Positions 10,504 through 23,450 of a DNA stretch of 64,000 bases are shown here, in pieces (positions within the stretch are counted from its first letter, which is position 1; each line of letters starts with the position of its first letter). The DNA is from Marthasterias glacialis (lineage: Eukaryota > Echinodermata > Asteroidea > Forcipulatida > Asteriidae). The notes under the pieces were generated by a model that ran no database searches, was not told the DNA's origin, and saw only the letters and a program-made list of their open reading frames with translations. A program made the translations under genes and the position numbers. The stretch covers positions 5,732,290-5,796,289 of the forward strand of contig OU452221.1 of assembly GCA_911728455.2 (NCBI GenBank). The letters run 5' to 3'.

Positions 10504-13500
10504 TTGTTATTTTGTTATTTTTTTAATTCCAAATAAGGAACATACCCCATACCCTGGGGAGGTTTACAACAATGAAATAATAACAAATGATTTACATCAT
10601 GGCAAAAGGTTATCTAGAACATAAGCATCCTAATTAAAGCTGAGTTTCCTTTAACTTAAAGGCAAGAAAAATAAATTTGGCTATGCAGGTAATAATAGCT
10701 TTATCATGCGAGCTCATAAGAAAAATAAACTTGTCAATCTGAGGTAAGCTGCCAAATTCTGGGTTTTTTAGACTAACAATATCATGCATATTATTGTTTC
10801 TTAATACATTATAAAACGGACAAACACATACAAAATGAATTTCGGTCTCAACGTCTTCCATGCAGTGTAAACAAAAATGCGATTATTAAATTCAACAACA
10901 GTATATCTTCCAATTTCTATTTGTAATTTATGAGCGGAGCATCTTAACCTGGCTAAGTAATGTCAATGTTGAGGATTTTGTAAGTAACATAAATACGGTT
11001 CCATCTCATAATTCCTTTTAAACGTCCTGTATGTTTTAAGTTTTATTTTTGTGCGTAGAAGAACCTCTTGAATCATTATGTAATCTTCCCAACCAGTTAG
11101 AGATAAGTACCTAATTACGCAATTCTTCTCCAAACGTTTTACAAAGAACACGTTGGTCATGAAGCCCAGACACACTTAAAGGAGCATTCCATTTAACCAA
11201 ATCAAAAGAATCTTTCAACTTAAAGAACAAAGACAGTTTCCTTCTAATTCCTAACTCAGCGTCTAATTTAAAGGCATTATACAAAATAGAATCTGGTGAT
11301 TTATCAGTTAACTTAAACTAGTACTTTAAAGTATGTTGACAGTGTTCTATATAAATACAAAGGGAATCTTCCCAGGTCACCAAAAAACAGCATCATTCGA
11401 AGTCCTTCTATTTACATTTAATATAAACTTAAACCGGTTCATTTGAAAAACCTCGGTTTGAGTATCAGATTTCTTCCCTGCAACTTCTGACCCATAACTG
11501 ATAGGTTCTCCATTAATACAAATATTGTTGTCTGTGTCCTTAAATTTAGACAAATCCTCATTAAATACAATAATTTTGGTTTTGTTCACATTTTATTACA
11601 ATAAGTCTCCATTTATTACAAAAACATTCAAATCTCTTAATGAGTAGCTGAAGACCCTCTTGAGTTTTAGACATAATAACCATGTCATCTGCATATAGGA
11701 GAGAATTAATATTTCTAGTTCTGAGTTTTACACCTAGGAAAGGAGCTCTCCCTAGATCGGTTTCAAGATCGTTTAAAAATATTGAAATTAAGAGAGGGCT
11801 TAACACTGCACCTTGCTGCACACCCATTGTACATGGAAATGAGTCAGTAGTACCACATTCTAATTCCACACAACTATTTGCTGATTTGTACATACTTTTC
11901 AGAATGTTCAGTGTTTTAGTATTTATTCCAAACTGATTCAACTTCTACCAAAGTAAACTACGATCAACAAAACAAACGTATAATTTCTTCTTCTGACAAC
12001 GAAATGTTTGAACTTATGTATTTAAAACAAAAATATTGTCAACTGTACTGAATCCTGACTTCAAAACTGTTTGGTTATCCAGTAAAATATCTTTTGCCCG
12101 ATTATCTAAACGGTTTCTGAAAACAATTTGAAACAACTTTCCAACCGAACTTAAACAAATTAACACCTCTTTAATTGTTTGGGTCATTCTTACTACCCCA
12201 TTTATGAATGGGACAAATTAATCCATCTGACCATGAACTTGGTACCTGCTTGGTACTCCAAGTGAAGTTAAACAATTTAGCAGTTGGTCTACATAAATAA
12301 TCTTTAGCAGAGGAAATCATTTCTGGTCTAATACCATCACGACCTGGCTGTTTATTTGATTTTAAAGTTTTGATAGCTTTTTCCACTTCCACCTCTGTTA
12401 TATGGCAATCCAACTGATCATTATTAACCTTTGTCTGATGACTACAACTATTTACATTATCTATTTACATTTTCTATTTACATTATCGTAGAAAATAAGA
12501 TAAAAATATTCTGAATTTACCGAAGGATTACTCAAATTAGAAAACTAATTAAAACCAATCATCTGGATCAATATTTTCTTGACCTTGATTACAATTTGTA
12601 CGCACATCACCTGATAAATTTTTCAACTTATTCCAAAATAACTTACTGTTCTTATGTACTGATTCCAACTCATGTATTTGTGATATTTTTAAGAAACGCT
12701 TTTTGGCTCTCACTGTACGCTTGCAGTGCTTCTTCTGTTTACAATACATTCCTCTAAGAAAAGAATTATTTAGGTCACGTGACAATGTTTCACAGGTAGT
12801 TTTAAACTGTCTCTTTAAATGAAAACAATCAAACCCTTTACGACCATTTCTCCTTTGTCGCCTAGTATGCTTACTGCTTTTAAAACGAGGAATTTTTGGG
12901 AGAATTCTATCTGCTACAGTGTAGATAATATCGTTAAAGCAACTTAAAACTTTATCAACATCATCAGTAACTAAATTCATATCCATAAATCCATCTAACT
13001 TTTGTTGAATGTCATCACACTCGTATTCATACGAATATGCATTTCATTATTCAGTGGACCATTTATAATGGGGCAAACCAGAAACTTTGACTTTCTTAAC
13101 ACATTTCATTCACAGCCGATATGTTATGTCTTACCAACAGTGACAGCTCTAATAAACAGTAATCAGAGTAAACATTCAAAGGAGCGACATCAAATGAATC
13201 TTTATCATCAATAATGTTGTTAGAGGTTATAACATAATCAACAACGCTAACGCCCAATGTAATGTCCTTTTCCGGCTGATAGCATGTCATTTTACCATCC
13301 AGGTCATTTCCCATTCTACCATTCATGATTCTCAAACCAGCAGAGATGCACATTTCCACCAACCATTCCCCGTGCCTGTTGATAATATGATCACTATTGT
13401 TTCGTTTCCAGTTTCCATCTATCAAGTAATCATCAGGAACCGGGACATAGTCTCTATTACACTCATCAAAGTTGATAAAATCCTCTAAATTACCAGTCCT

Positions 13501-13608
13501 TGCGTTGAAGTCACCACAAAGAATGACTTCACCCTTGGAGGAGAACTTTTCAATTTGTTTATGTAACTCATCAAAAATGTTTAATTTCCTTATAGCATGT
13601 TGTTTTGA
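10504..13608 (-). mobile_element. 5'-truncated LINE (non-LTR retrotransposon)
   Basis: On the minus strand, in element order: the end of an APE-type endonuclease (13096-13580; GDFNAR motif, then DYVITS and SDYCLLEL where SDH would be expected), a linker (12549-12986), reverse transcriptase fingers (12171-12413; SNKQPGRDGI and ICPIHKWGSK), the RT palm with the catalytic LLYADDMVI motif (11561-11941), and a C-terminal Cys/His segment (10634-10880; IHFVCVCPFYN). Several frame breaks make it dead. The beginning of the endonuclease and any ORF1 are missing, as is usual for 5'-truncated LINEs. The 3' end at 10504 has a simple ATTTTGTT-like tail. Unit 1 at about 3285 (CAAATTAATAGACTATT) is the empty site. 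Clade not assigned. Confidence 0.88.
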
Positions 13609-13915
13609 TAGACTATCAGTAATCGATTAAATCGCCACTTAACTTTTGATTTTTGGTTAGATTTTTGGGGGCAAGCTGCAAAGAGAATGCATAATACGTA
13701 AAAATTCTGAGGATTTCGAGGATGATCCTCTTAACGAAAACAAAAAGGGACACAGTCAAAATCTTGTTCGAAACAGTAACTTGGAGGACAGGAGCTACAA
13801 GCAAATACTGGACGGGACCATAAAAGTAGCAAAGATAAAAAGCTCAAGATATTTTGAAGGTTTTAATTGAACTCAAACTGATAAGTACAAAGATATGAAC
13901 ATATATCTAACTGAT

Positions 13916-15456
13916 AGACATGTCCAGTATCAATAACGAGGCAACCAGATCATATTCTGAAGTTTCCAAAAGCAGAACGTTTTTTGTTGTTGTTTTTTTT
14001 GTTTTTTTTTTGGTTTCAAAACGGGATTTTGATCAGACTTCAACATTTTGGGGAACAGTCTTCAGTATCTTCTTGTGTTTGGCAAGTATAATTTTTTTGT
14101 CACTCCATGAAGGAGAAACTCGATAAACTGCTTTAATTTTCCTCTCTCTCTCCTTCCAATTGTTACGTTTTCATTTGAGTTGTTAAATTTACTCTATCCA
14201 ATCACATAGGGGTTTCTGAAGGATATCTATTGTTGCATATGAGAACAGAGCACTCTATATGAAGCAATATCAGTTTGCTGCAAGTACATCCTTAAAGTCG
14301 TTATATTCCATGATAAATCACAAGTACAAATAGCAAAGTGGTGTCAAATGTATCAGCAATGAGAAAGTGGGCAAACTGAGCTTCCCTTTTATTGCCATCA
14401 TCTTGTCCATACTATTGTATTGTAATGGCATAATCTGTGGCATGGTCTGTGATTTTGTGGCAAAATCCAAGGCACAAATGGATTAAACATGAACTCAAGC
14501 AAATAAAACCCAAAATTGAAACAAAAGAGGGGGATCCAGTATCATTTGGTATGGTCAAAAGAAAAAAATGCGGGTTTATCACCTCAACGGTACCCATTTT
14601 CTATACCAATCCTATCCTATGTTTATTTGGATCATAGCGAGAATCAAAGACCGGATCAATGAATAGGCGGTTAGCGAAGCAAGTCAAAGCAACATTATGC
14701 AAAGTCATATCCAAACTAGTGATGAAAGCTACCACTTGAAAGACCACGAACAAAATCCAAATGAAAAAGACAACGAAATTCTTACAGTTAGCAATAAATC
14801 TGAGCGCAACAACAGTAAAAGCAAAGGAACAGCAAATCAAGAGTAAAGCATTTTTGGAAAACGCCTGGTCCCCGGGCAAAACAACTAATCCGGTCACTGT
14901 GAACGCAACAAGCTCAAATATCTCAGCAACAGTCACTGGCATGGAGGAGTATTCATTAAATCCAGAACATCGCTGCACAATCGACGAGATGGCCTTGGTG
15001 ACAATGCTAATGAGTAGCATCCATGCCACAGCTTCATCATTATTGTGAATGGCATTGATGTCTACAAAGGACATCAGACCAAGAAGACAGCCACACCATG
15101 CACGAATGCACAAATCGATGATGAAGAAATATTTCGGTAAGTCAATGTCTTTACATGTTGAGCAACAACAGGTACAACAGTACAGTACGAAGAAGACACC
15201 AATCAGCATGTCAATCAACATCAGGATACCAAAGACTGCTGGACTCATGCTGGAAGAAGCAACCATTTCAACACAACTGTCCATCAAGGCAATCATGAGG
15301 AGAACATAATTCAAAACAGCCATTATCAAGTTCAGGCAATACTCAACTGTGCAGCTAATTTTCGCCATGTTGCAAACTAGTTTCAAATTAAGGCTGCTCA
15401 AAACAAAACAATGGAGCCCATGAAATGATAGATTTTCCTGTAGAAGAACCGCCCAC
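13916..15456 (-). pseudogene. Truncated TMEM168-like gene copy (unit 2)
   Basis: Near-twin of the unit 1 copy. The membrane exon begins after an acceptor at about 15457-15460. The family-context methionine (LKLVCNM) is followed by an open frame to 14601 with about seven hydrophobic segments, LCIRAWCGCLLGLMSFVD and CFANRLFIDPVFD, then a short divergent tail. The remaining membrane-exon DNA (14220-14600) and a degenerate C-terminal exon piece (13916-14210) follow without the middle exon. Because units 1 and 2 share the truncation point, it arose before they separated. Their shared openness up to that point leaves room for a short functional membrane protein. Confidence 0.75.
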
Positions 15457-15662
15457 CTGAAATGTAGAAAGAAAAATAGTTTTAGAGAGAATTTAAGTTT
15501 TTAGGGTTAACATAAAACGCAATTATGTTAAGATATCTCAGAGCTCCTTTTCGTAAAGGTGTAACTTATATAAAAATTTGCTCAGCACAGAAACTCCTGC
15601 TTAGCAGAAACAGGTTGTGGTGAACTATATGTTAAACTGTCTAAAGCGCCCTCTCCTGTTTG

Positions 15663-18600
15663 TGTGGAGAATCCAGGTATGATAAAATAGTCATTTTAGA
15701 ATTTAGCCAACTTTTTTGATACTCTCTTGATAATCCTTAACAACAAAAAAAACCAAAAAACAAACAAACAAAAAAACCAACACAGTGCTCCAAGTTGAAA
15801 AGCTTATTAAGTGCAGGATGACTGAAACCCCGTCTCCAAATAACCTCACTTTCAATGTAAATGATGGTAGTTCACCCTTATGCCGAGCAACCCTTTCAAA
15901 ATAAGCAACCATCAAACACCCCTGGCAAAGGGTGATTTGCAATTTAGTACCCAATGAGCTCCTCTAAGTCGAACCTTCAGAATGCCTCCTTACTGATGGC
16001 AGATTTTGTTCCCATTGGGAGATCCACTCCAAAGCCCACCAGTTCGGGAATGTACACTGCCCACCAGCTGAAAGATGTTCCAACCTTCAGCGGAACCAGT
16101 TCCAAGAAACACGGCGTCCGAGTGGAGGACTGGGCGAGAGACATGCGCTACCTTCTGGAAGTAAAAGGTCCACAACCTGATCGAGTGATATTTCAGGAGG
16201 TAGTGCGGCACACAAAATGGGATGCCCGGGACGTGGTCCTCAACCTGGAATGCCGGGGCGCCATCACAGCAGAAGAGGCTATTGCAGAGCTTCTGGATGA
16301 GTTTGGAGAGGGGAGCGCCGCAGCCACCCCGATTGCAGCCTTCTTTTCGAGGCGATAAATGTCAATGTTGATATTGTGGTACTGGGTGAAACCATAACAA
16401 GGGTACCGTCTTTGGTTGTTCCAGTGACGACAAAGTTTAGACACTCCATTCCAGATCTACTTGGCACCGACGTGATCCTAGCCATACGTGATACCATGCA
16501 CAGCAAGCATGGAAGATGAGTTATGACCAGAGCTTGGCGAAAATCTGGTCCTTGGTACTCTGCATTTCAGTGTGTCAGCTGTGATGGCACATATTTAGCA
16601 AGAAGGGATGGTGAGATTGGTCCACTAAAGTTTATCAGTAATACGCAACTTGTGATAAAGCCAGGTATGGAGACAGATGTCCAGACACGGGTCCCCAAGC
16701 GAGCGAGAGGAGGACAATTCCAAGTTTTAGTAGAACCACACACGGTGATTTCTGAAGGGCGTCTTGCAGTTGGTAGATCAATCGAAGGCTATAAATCAGC
16801 TCATGCCCTGGGGCACTATCTTTGCTTCCGTTTGGCCATAAAATGTTCTGACCAGTGGTCCCTCGACCCCATTAGTATGCATTAGAAAGTTTTACTGTTT
16901 GTATGGATGGGTGTAGGACTGGTTGATTTTTAAGTGTTTGTGTAACGGACAGTGCATGATGTGTTTAGTAAATTATTTAGTTGTGAGCATGCGTGAAGTG
17001 TGCAGTATGGTAACTGATGTTCGGGGTACACTGTATCAGACTGGACGGTGTGATCATCATTAGTCGACAGCAAGATTTCTAGGAGTGAAAAGGTTAGTGA
17101 TTTGTGCTCTCAAAGTGTTGCCCGGGTTTATGCTTAGCAATTCGCTTTGTGCGTGGGTTATTGCTTGGTGCATGTGTGCGAGCTTTGGGAGGAATCACAA
17201 GGTTGACAACAGCCGAGGCTGGTTGACCGTGAAATCTTGTCTATGTGGTCAAGGATGTCGAGAGCTTGGTGCTTCGTCATCCTTGTTAGGGGAACAGTTT
17301 GCCACGGGGAAAGACCTCGCCGTGCATGGTTGACCGGTAAGGTGAACGGTGAACTGTTATACACATGGGTGCTGTGGTATTTGTTTGCTTGACAGTAGGG
17401 GGGGGGGTGTTAATGCCAGGGTTCGTTGGGATCATACTAGGCTTTGCTTTGTGCATGGGTGACTAGTAGATGTTTAATCTTTAATAAAATTGAGCTAAAC
17501 CCACAGGTGAGAAAGAGTAGATCACTTTTTACATGGTTTATTGAGAATTGACACGGGTTATTTTGGGCATGTTATTCAATGTTTTAGTCTGACTAACTGC
17601 ACGGTTGATGCCCAGAGAGTGAAATAAATTACATGGTTGATGTATTTCCTTCCTCCATGGTTGATGCATTTCTTGTTCATGAACTCATTGTCAGTTGTGA
17701 GTTATTTATTGAGCCTTTTGTGTACACTAAACAGAGGTCAGTCAGTTTTAATCGGCGGTATACTTCCTCCAAAACGAATCTCGTCTCTTAGCCTTTAGGT
17801 CGCTTAGTGACTTTAGCCTGAGGACCAAGTAAATGATTAATAAAAGGGGATCGCAGACTGGATTGCTCTTTTGTTTACCGCCACATTTGTTTTAATTTAG
17901 AGCCAAGGTTGGAGACTTTGTTTGTGTTCTTTGTTGAAGAGTCTAAAGTATTTTGTTTTGGAAGTCTGGTCATGGAGGTAGAATTAGATCTAATTCTACC
18001 TCCATGGTCTGATGACATATTTTCTTAAAAACAGCTTTCGTAGTGCATCTTTATGAATTTATTCACCTAAGTAATTTCTACTTTAGAATAATTATTAGAT
18101 TTTAAACATTATGCTTATAGTCGTTTTATTCTGTTTGACTTATAATCTATAATTATACCCCTCGTTCTGAAATAGTTTGCTAACAATTTCACATCTTTAT
18201 TTGTGTATTTGGAAGTGCTCTGGTGTCTATGGTTTAAAGGATTATATAATAGGTGACTTTTATTTTTTGTTTTGTATATGTACAATATTTTAAATCGTTT
18301 CTTTTCCTTTTCCTCGTATTCTCAGAGTAATGTCGGAATGCACTTTTTAGTGACTCGCTTTTGGCACTGTGTTGGTTCCGCAAGTTTTTTCTGTATACAA
18401 TAAGTCAGATTTCTTTTAGTGGTCTTGGTTTCATACGTTTTTTTTTTTTTTTTTAACATATATATACAAAAAGTTGGCCTTGGTTTCTGCAAGGTTGATT
18501 TTAGTTAAGAATTCGAATCAACAGAGTATAGAGATTTGCTGATATTAGTTAACTGATTTTGTATTTTTTTTTTATTGGACAGTTAAAATTAAATTCACAT

Positions 18601-18758
18601 TTTTTTCAGATTCTGTGGTTGAAAGGAAAACTTTTGTTCATTCGTTCATATTGTTTTTTAAAAGAAAGTTCGCGACTCTATCATTTCGATCCAGAGTTTT
18701 CTTCCAGTTTAGCTATCCTCGTCATTTTACTTTTGGTGAACCAGTTTTCTGGTTTACA
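15663..18758 (+). mobile_element. Deleted Ty3/gypsy-like LTR retroelement
   Basis: The insertion is bounded by TG...CA ends and a 4-bp target duplication TTTG (15659-15662 and 18759-18762); unit 1 at about 5427 has a single TTTG. Plus-strand content: a gag-like frame of 134 aa at 15954-16358 (KDVPTFSGTSS, VEDWARDMRYLL), then fragments recalling the gypsy protease region (SIPDLLGTDVI at about 16450-16480; a frame at 16523-16885 with VIKPGMETDVQTRVP and FQVLVEP). Reverse transcriptase and integrase are absent, so most of pol is deleted. I could not match two full LTRs; a segment starting TGTAACGG at about 16941 could begin a long 3' LTR. The family call is inference from short motifs. Confidence 0.65.
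15954..16358 (+). CDS. Gag-like protein fragment of LTR element
   Basis: A 134-residue open frame near the left end of the retroelement. It has the look of a gypsy-type gag N-terminal/capsid start: a short low-complexity leader, then a P-x-F-S/D-G-type motif (VPTFSGTSS), a tryptophan-containing helix (VEDWARDMRYLL) and an acidic helix (EEAIAELLDEFGEG). A normal capsid would continue for another 150 or more residues, so it is truncated. There is no zinc knuckle. A remnant rather than a host gene. Confidence 0.5.
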   Translation: MSSSKSNLQNASLLMADFVPIGRSTPKPTSSGMYTAHQLKDVPTFSGTSSKKHGVRVEDWARDMRYLLEVKGPQPDRVIFQEVVRHTKWDARDVVLNLECRGAITAEEAIAELLDEFGEGSAAATPIAAFFSRR

Positions 18759-19129
18759 TTTGCTATATACATACAGGCAAAGGAAAGGATTATAATGTTG
18801 TTTTGTTCTTAGATTAGTGGTGCCCTTTTTTATGTACACTGCTATGACAGACTTGTTCCGGTACGTTGCAGTCAAATGTTGATCACTACTACGTTTTAAT
18901 GTACGACAATAGGTAACGATAGTTTCTCCCAAGGTTCCTAGCGAAACTGCAACGCCATTCATTGTGACTGGTGCTCCAACTTAATTTTAATCTGCGAATA
19001 CATTTGCCGGGCAAAATTTTCAGCAATCCAGTCACGGACCAATAAAAAACAATTACTATGGCCATGTGTTGTTGCTATATTCACAAAGGGTGCTGTCGTT
19101 GTCAAGTGACACCATGTGGGTTATTCCAT

Positions 19130-19312
19130 TAAGGGGTTGTGTCGTCATGGTTATGTAAGTAAATGGAATAACCCACATCACATCCCGCTGGACAAAGACG
19201 GCACCTTTTGTGGTTTGAATGCACGAGCGCGCTAGCATAGTATCTGGGTGAGAGTTCATCTTTCCATGCACAGCCGCAAAGTTTGCTATCGTCATGACGA
19301 CACAGTCCCTCT
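19130..19312. mobile_element. Second copy of the 5855-6025 MITE
   Basis: The same inverted ends (GGGGTTGTGTCGTCATGG and CATGACGACACAGTCCC) and shared interior (GTTTGAATGCACGAGC, AGAGTTCATCTTTCCATGC). Just left of it, 19080-19130 contains part of the interior in reverse orientation, giving a nested palindrome. Confidence 0.6.
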
Positions 19313-19321
19313 GTTGGCTGG

Positions 19322-20118
19322 AATAGACCGATTGGGCGACAAAGTTTACACGCTGTCGCAAGACCCCCTATCGGGTATGACGTCATACAGCTGGTGAAAA
19401 TACGTGTAAAGAGATAGGCCGTGACACCAGAGTGAGTTCGAAAACAGTCGATTATACTTTCGTTAAGCGATGAATTAGTTAATCAGCCCCTTTATTTAAA
19501 GTAGTATGGTGTGGCATTAATTTAAATCACATCTCTGTTTCATAATTTAACAGAATTCTTCTGAAAAGAGGTTTTTTAAGCCATGCACTACCGGCGTCGG
19601 ACGACTATTATGTAGCCACCCGTCTGTTATTTTGTTTGTAATGTTGGCCTAAATCACTGTAAAAAAAGGATAAACAACGTTGGAAAAGTGAGCATTAATA
19701 CCTAGCCTTGCAGAATTTCAAATAGGCAAAGGAATGACACAGTTTGGGAAAGCAATTTTTTTGGAGGATTTCAGCTTCAAAACTGAAATTTTTGTGTTGA
19801 AAAGTGTGTGGTGATCGCGGTTGTCTGGCCTAACGTTCCGTCGTGCGCTGTACACATCGTGCACATTTATACGGTACTTTTACAATTTTCAAGACTTGCT
19901 GGAACTGTCCTTACTGGCTTTATTCAGCCACTTGAAGGTCTTTGGTACAAGCTCTGGAATATGTTTCACAGATTTCGAGCAAAAAAAGCCTCGATCGAAT
20001 TAACTAAATGCATTAATCATCGTGTACCGTACCACCCTTTCCTATGGAAGATTATGTGTGTGTTTACATTTTTAACCCAACAGGGGTCACGTGACGTAGA
20101 TCGCGCAATCGGTCTATT
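19322..20118. mobile_element. 0.8-kb TIR element (AATAGACCGATTG family)
   Basis: Inverted ends AATAGACCGATTG and CAATCGGTCTATT bound a 797-bp insertion that is absent from unit 1 (6040-6060, CTGGACTTACAGG). A full sister copy is at 30345-31114; partial copies are at 27600-28130 and 7690-9250. The shared interior includes CTACCGGCGTCGGACGAC and TTTATTCAGCCACT. There is no transposase, so it is non-autonomous; superfamily not assigned. Confidence 0.7.
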
Positions 20119-20457
20119 ACAGGATAACACAGGATTGTTTTTTAGAAGAGTAAATTAATTCCCATTTCAAGTTTTTGTGAAAATGTCATCAACATTTAGT
20201 GGCGACTTTTCAGTGAACATAGACACACATACTGTCAGGGATTTTGTGCACATTCCTATTCACCTATTTTGAAAGCAGCAACTGAAACAGTGTAACAAAA
20301 GTGCTTTGGAGGATCTTACCAGGCTTTTTTGCAAGGCGTTTTATGCAAGGAAAGGCACCTATACAAGGAAAATCTAAATGACCAATGACCAGGGGCATGG
20401 AGGCAATTGCGTATTCAACAAACACATTTATATTTAAACTCACAGTATACATCTTAC

Positions 20458-20605
20458 CTTCACTAAATCAACAACAGTTTAAAAATGTCAGCGGCAGAAC
20501 ATTTCTATTTCCCTTCAGTGGCAGCGTTGCGTTTGACAGAGTACGGTATACCGTACCAACTGACTGTAGGTCAGATCTATGGTTTGTGTATGAAAGCCCT
20601 GCCTG
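20458..20605 (-). promoter_or_regulatory. Decayed promoter and non-coding first exon (unit 2)
   Basis: Minus-strand equivalent of 55038-55180. The donor GAAG|GTAAGATG is conserved; the TATA position has become GGGCTTTCATACAC. The repeated context CAGTTGGTACGG matches unit 1. Confidence 0.5.
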
Positions 20606-20860
20606 GCAACGACTCTTGGTTTCTCTTTTCTGGTAACATGTTGGGAATTTCCCTTTGACATTTTCACTTAACAAAGCTACTATTATTGTATTGCAAAATC
20701 AGACACGAGGGAAGTCACTCTACTACCTGAACACCAGCCCGCATTGAATCTCATTATCACCCACATTGATTGTGGCTGTTCGACCTACATGCCATGTTGG
20801 ACTAGCTTTTCATAACTAATACACAAGTTTTCAGACAATTGCTGTTATAACCTATATAGG

Positions 20861-20861
20861 C

Positions 20862-20889
<28 letters not shown>
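20861..20889. repeat. (GA)n microsatellite
   Basis: About 14 GA dinucleotides in a row. Confidence 0.9.
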
Positions 20890-20892
<3 letters not shown>

Positions 20893-20897
20893 TCAAC

Positions 20898-21480
20898 TTG
20901 TTAAAAAGAATGTTGGCCATGTATTACTCCTGAAGTTTAAAAAGTAAATCATGTCGTCGTAAACAGAGATTTATGTGGCCAGTGAGAGACTATTATACCA
21001 AGTCGTAAGAATCACTTATGAAATCATATTGATAATACTTGAAAATGTGGAATTGACGTCAGTAAACCTGTCCCCTAAAACCTACCAGGTTCTACAACAA
21101 AACAATTAAAAGTTGATACTAAGATGCCAAAATTGAATGTAAATAGCAAAGAGTATATAAGTTATGCATGTGACGTCATTCTTACTTAGACAATGTAACA
21201 ACTTACTGCTATAGATGCGTCTGACTGTGGCAAAACTAAATTACTTAGTCAGATTTCTACTATTTTTTTAACGATTTTCTTGTATATCTCTTACATAATA
21301 TGTCTGCCCTGTAAAAATTGTATTTTTATCTGTATTCTACTATTTTGATATATTTTATTTGAACGCAACCTACATGTGGCATGATTTATTGCAACAAGCT
21401 GCACAAATGTACAAAACTAGCAGGAGACACCCACACAATCAACAAGCACTTTGCTACGGTCTCATACTCTCTTCATAGGC
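20898..21480. repeat. Duplicated block, partner of 32698-33290
   Basis: Close to identical to 32698-33290, sharing AAAAAGAATGTTGGCCATGT and ATTTATTTGAACGCAACC in the same order. In unit A the corresponding block sits just downstream of the C-terminal exon, so here it marks the 3' flank of a lost gene copy. Confidence 0.75.
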
Positions 21481-21692
21481 AAACAATGTTGAAAAGCAGT
21501 GTATAAATCTGATTTATAGTAAAACTTAAAAGGCTTGAAGACTGCATGTTTTTGTATTCGATGTATTATTAAATTGTGAATACATTCACAAGTTAATAAT
21601 ACAAAACTTTTCGATTTTCTTTACGAACAGCTGTTTACATGATGTATTGCAAAGTCGGTTTTCTCATAGGGAAAGTCCCTATCTTTGAACCT

Positions 21693-23450
21693 TATCTAAA
21701 CAGAATAAAATTATACATGTTACTTGAGAATCTTCACTGCATAACCCTAAACAGAATGAAATCATACACGTTACTTGAGAATCTTCACTGAACAACCCTA
21801 AACAGAATGAAATCATACAAGTTACTTGAGAATCTTCACTGAACAACCCTAAACAGAATGATATCATACAAGTTACTTGAGAATCTTCACTGCACAACCC
21901 TTTATAAACAGAATGTAATCATACAAGTTATAACTTGAGAATCTTCACTGAACAACCCTAAACAGAAGGAAATCATACAAGTTACTTGAGAATCTTCACT
22001 GCACAACCCTAAACAGAATGAAATCATACAAGTTACTTGAGAATCTTCACTGAACAACCCTAAACAGAATGTAACCATACAAGTTACTTGAGAATCTTCA
22101 CTGAACAACCCTAAACAGAATGAAATCATACAAGTTACTTGAGAATCTTCACTAACAACCCTTTATAAACAGAATGTAATCATACAAGTTACTTGAGAAT
22201 CTTCACTGAACAACCCTAAACAGAAGGAAATCATGAAGTTACTTGAGAATCTTCACTGCACAACCCTTTTTAAACAGAATGTAACCATACAAGTTACTTG
22301 AGAATCTTCACTAACAACCCTTTATAAACAGAATGTAATCATACAAGTTACTTGAGAATCTTCACTGAACAACCCTAAACAGAAGGAAATCATGAAGTTA
22401 CTTGAGAATCTTCACTGCACAACCCTTTTTAAACAGAATGTAACCATACAAGTTACTTGAGAATCTTCACTGAACAACCTTAAACAGAATGAAATCATAC
22501 AAGTTACTTGAGAATCTTCACTGCACAACCCTTTATAAACAGAATGTAATCATACAAGTTACTTGAGAATCTTCACTGCACAACCCTAAACAGAATGAAA
22601 TCATACAAGTTACTTGAGAATCTTCAATGAACAACCCTAAACAGAATTTAATCATACAAGTTACTTGAGAATCTTCACTGAACATTCCTAAACAGAATGA
22701 AATTATACAAGTTACTTGAGAATCTTCACTGCACAACCCTTTATAAACAGAATGAAATCATACAAGTTACTTGAGAATCTTCACTGCACAACCCTTTATA
22801 AACAGAATGAAATCATACAAGTTACTTGAGAATCTTCACTGAACATTCCTAAACAGAATTTAATCATACAAGTTACTTGAGAATGTTCACTGAACATTCC
22901 TAAACAGAATGAAATCATACAAGTTACTTGAGAATCTTCACTGCACAACCCTTTATAAACAGAATGAAATCATACAAGTTACTTGAGAATCTTCACTGAA
23001 AAACCCTAAACAGAATGAAATCATACAAGTTACTTGAGAATCTTCACTGAAAAACCCTAAACAGAATGAAATCATACAAGTTACTTGAGAATCTTCACTG
23101 AACAACCCTAAACAGAATGAAATCATACAAGTTACTTGAGAATCTTCACTGAACAACCCTAAACAGAATGAAATCATACAAGTTACTTGAGAATCTTCAC
23201 TGAACAACCCTAAACAGAATGAAATCATACAAGTTACTTGAGAATCTTCAATGAACAACCCTAAACAGAATTTAATCATACAAGTTACTTGAGAATCTTC
23301 AATGAACAACCCTAAACAGAATTTAATCATACAAGTTACTTGAGAATCTTCACTGAACAACCCTAAACAGAATGAAATCATACAAGTTACTTGAGAATCT
23401 TCACTGAACAACCCTAACCAATAAAATCATACGAGTTACTTGAGAATCCT
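21693..23450. repeat. 51-bp minisatellite, about 34 copies
   Basis: The unit contains CCCTAAACAGAATGAAATCA, TACAAGTTACTTGAGAATCT and TCACTGAACAA. Most units are 51 bp; some carry a 4-bp TTTA addition (CCCTTTATAAACAG) and are 55 bp. Because 51 is divisible by three, long open frames arise on the minus strand with a repeating 17-residue unit (SEDSQVTCMISFCLGLF); these are by-products, not evidence of a gene. Single diverged units stand at about 32217-32265 and 57435-57480, in matching places of other family units. Confidence 0.95.

Larger units (their letters stand above)
9983..20830. repeat. Segmental duplication unit 2 (partner of 2751-7330)
   Basis: Collinear with unit 1 once three insertions are removed (10504-13608, 15663-18758, 19322-20118). 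Stretches such as 9983-10500 against 2751-3280 and 14640-15400 against 4400-5150 are close to identical by eye, so the duplication is fairly recent and the insertions are younger. Confidence 0.85.

Noticed and set aside
21679..23411. Minus-strand frames with a repeating 17-residue unit
   Set aside because: A 51-bp repeat without stops gives open frames automatically; the 55-bp units break them, there is no splice or start context, and single-copy relatives are not open.
21693..23450. Possible CRISPR array
   Set aside because: Regular repeats are present but there are no unique spacers; this is a eukaryotic minisatellite.
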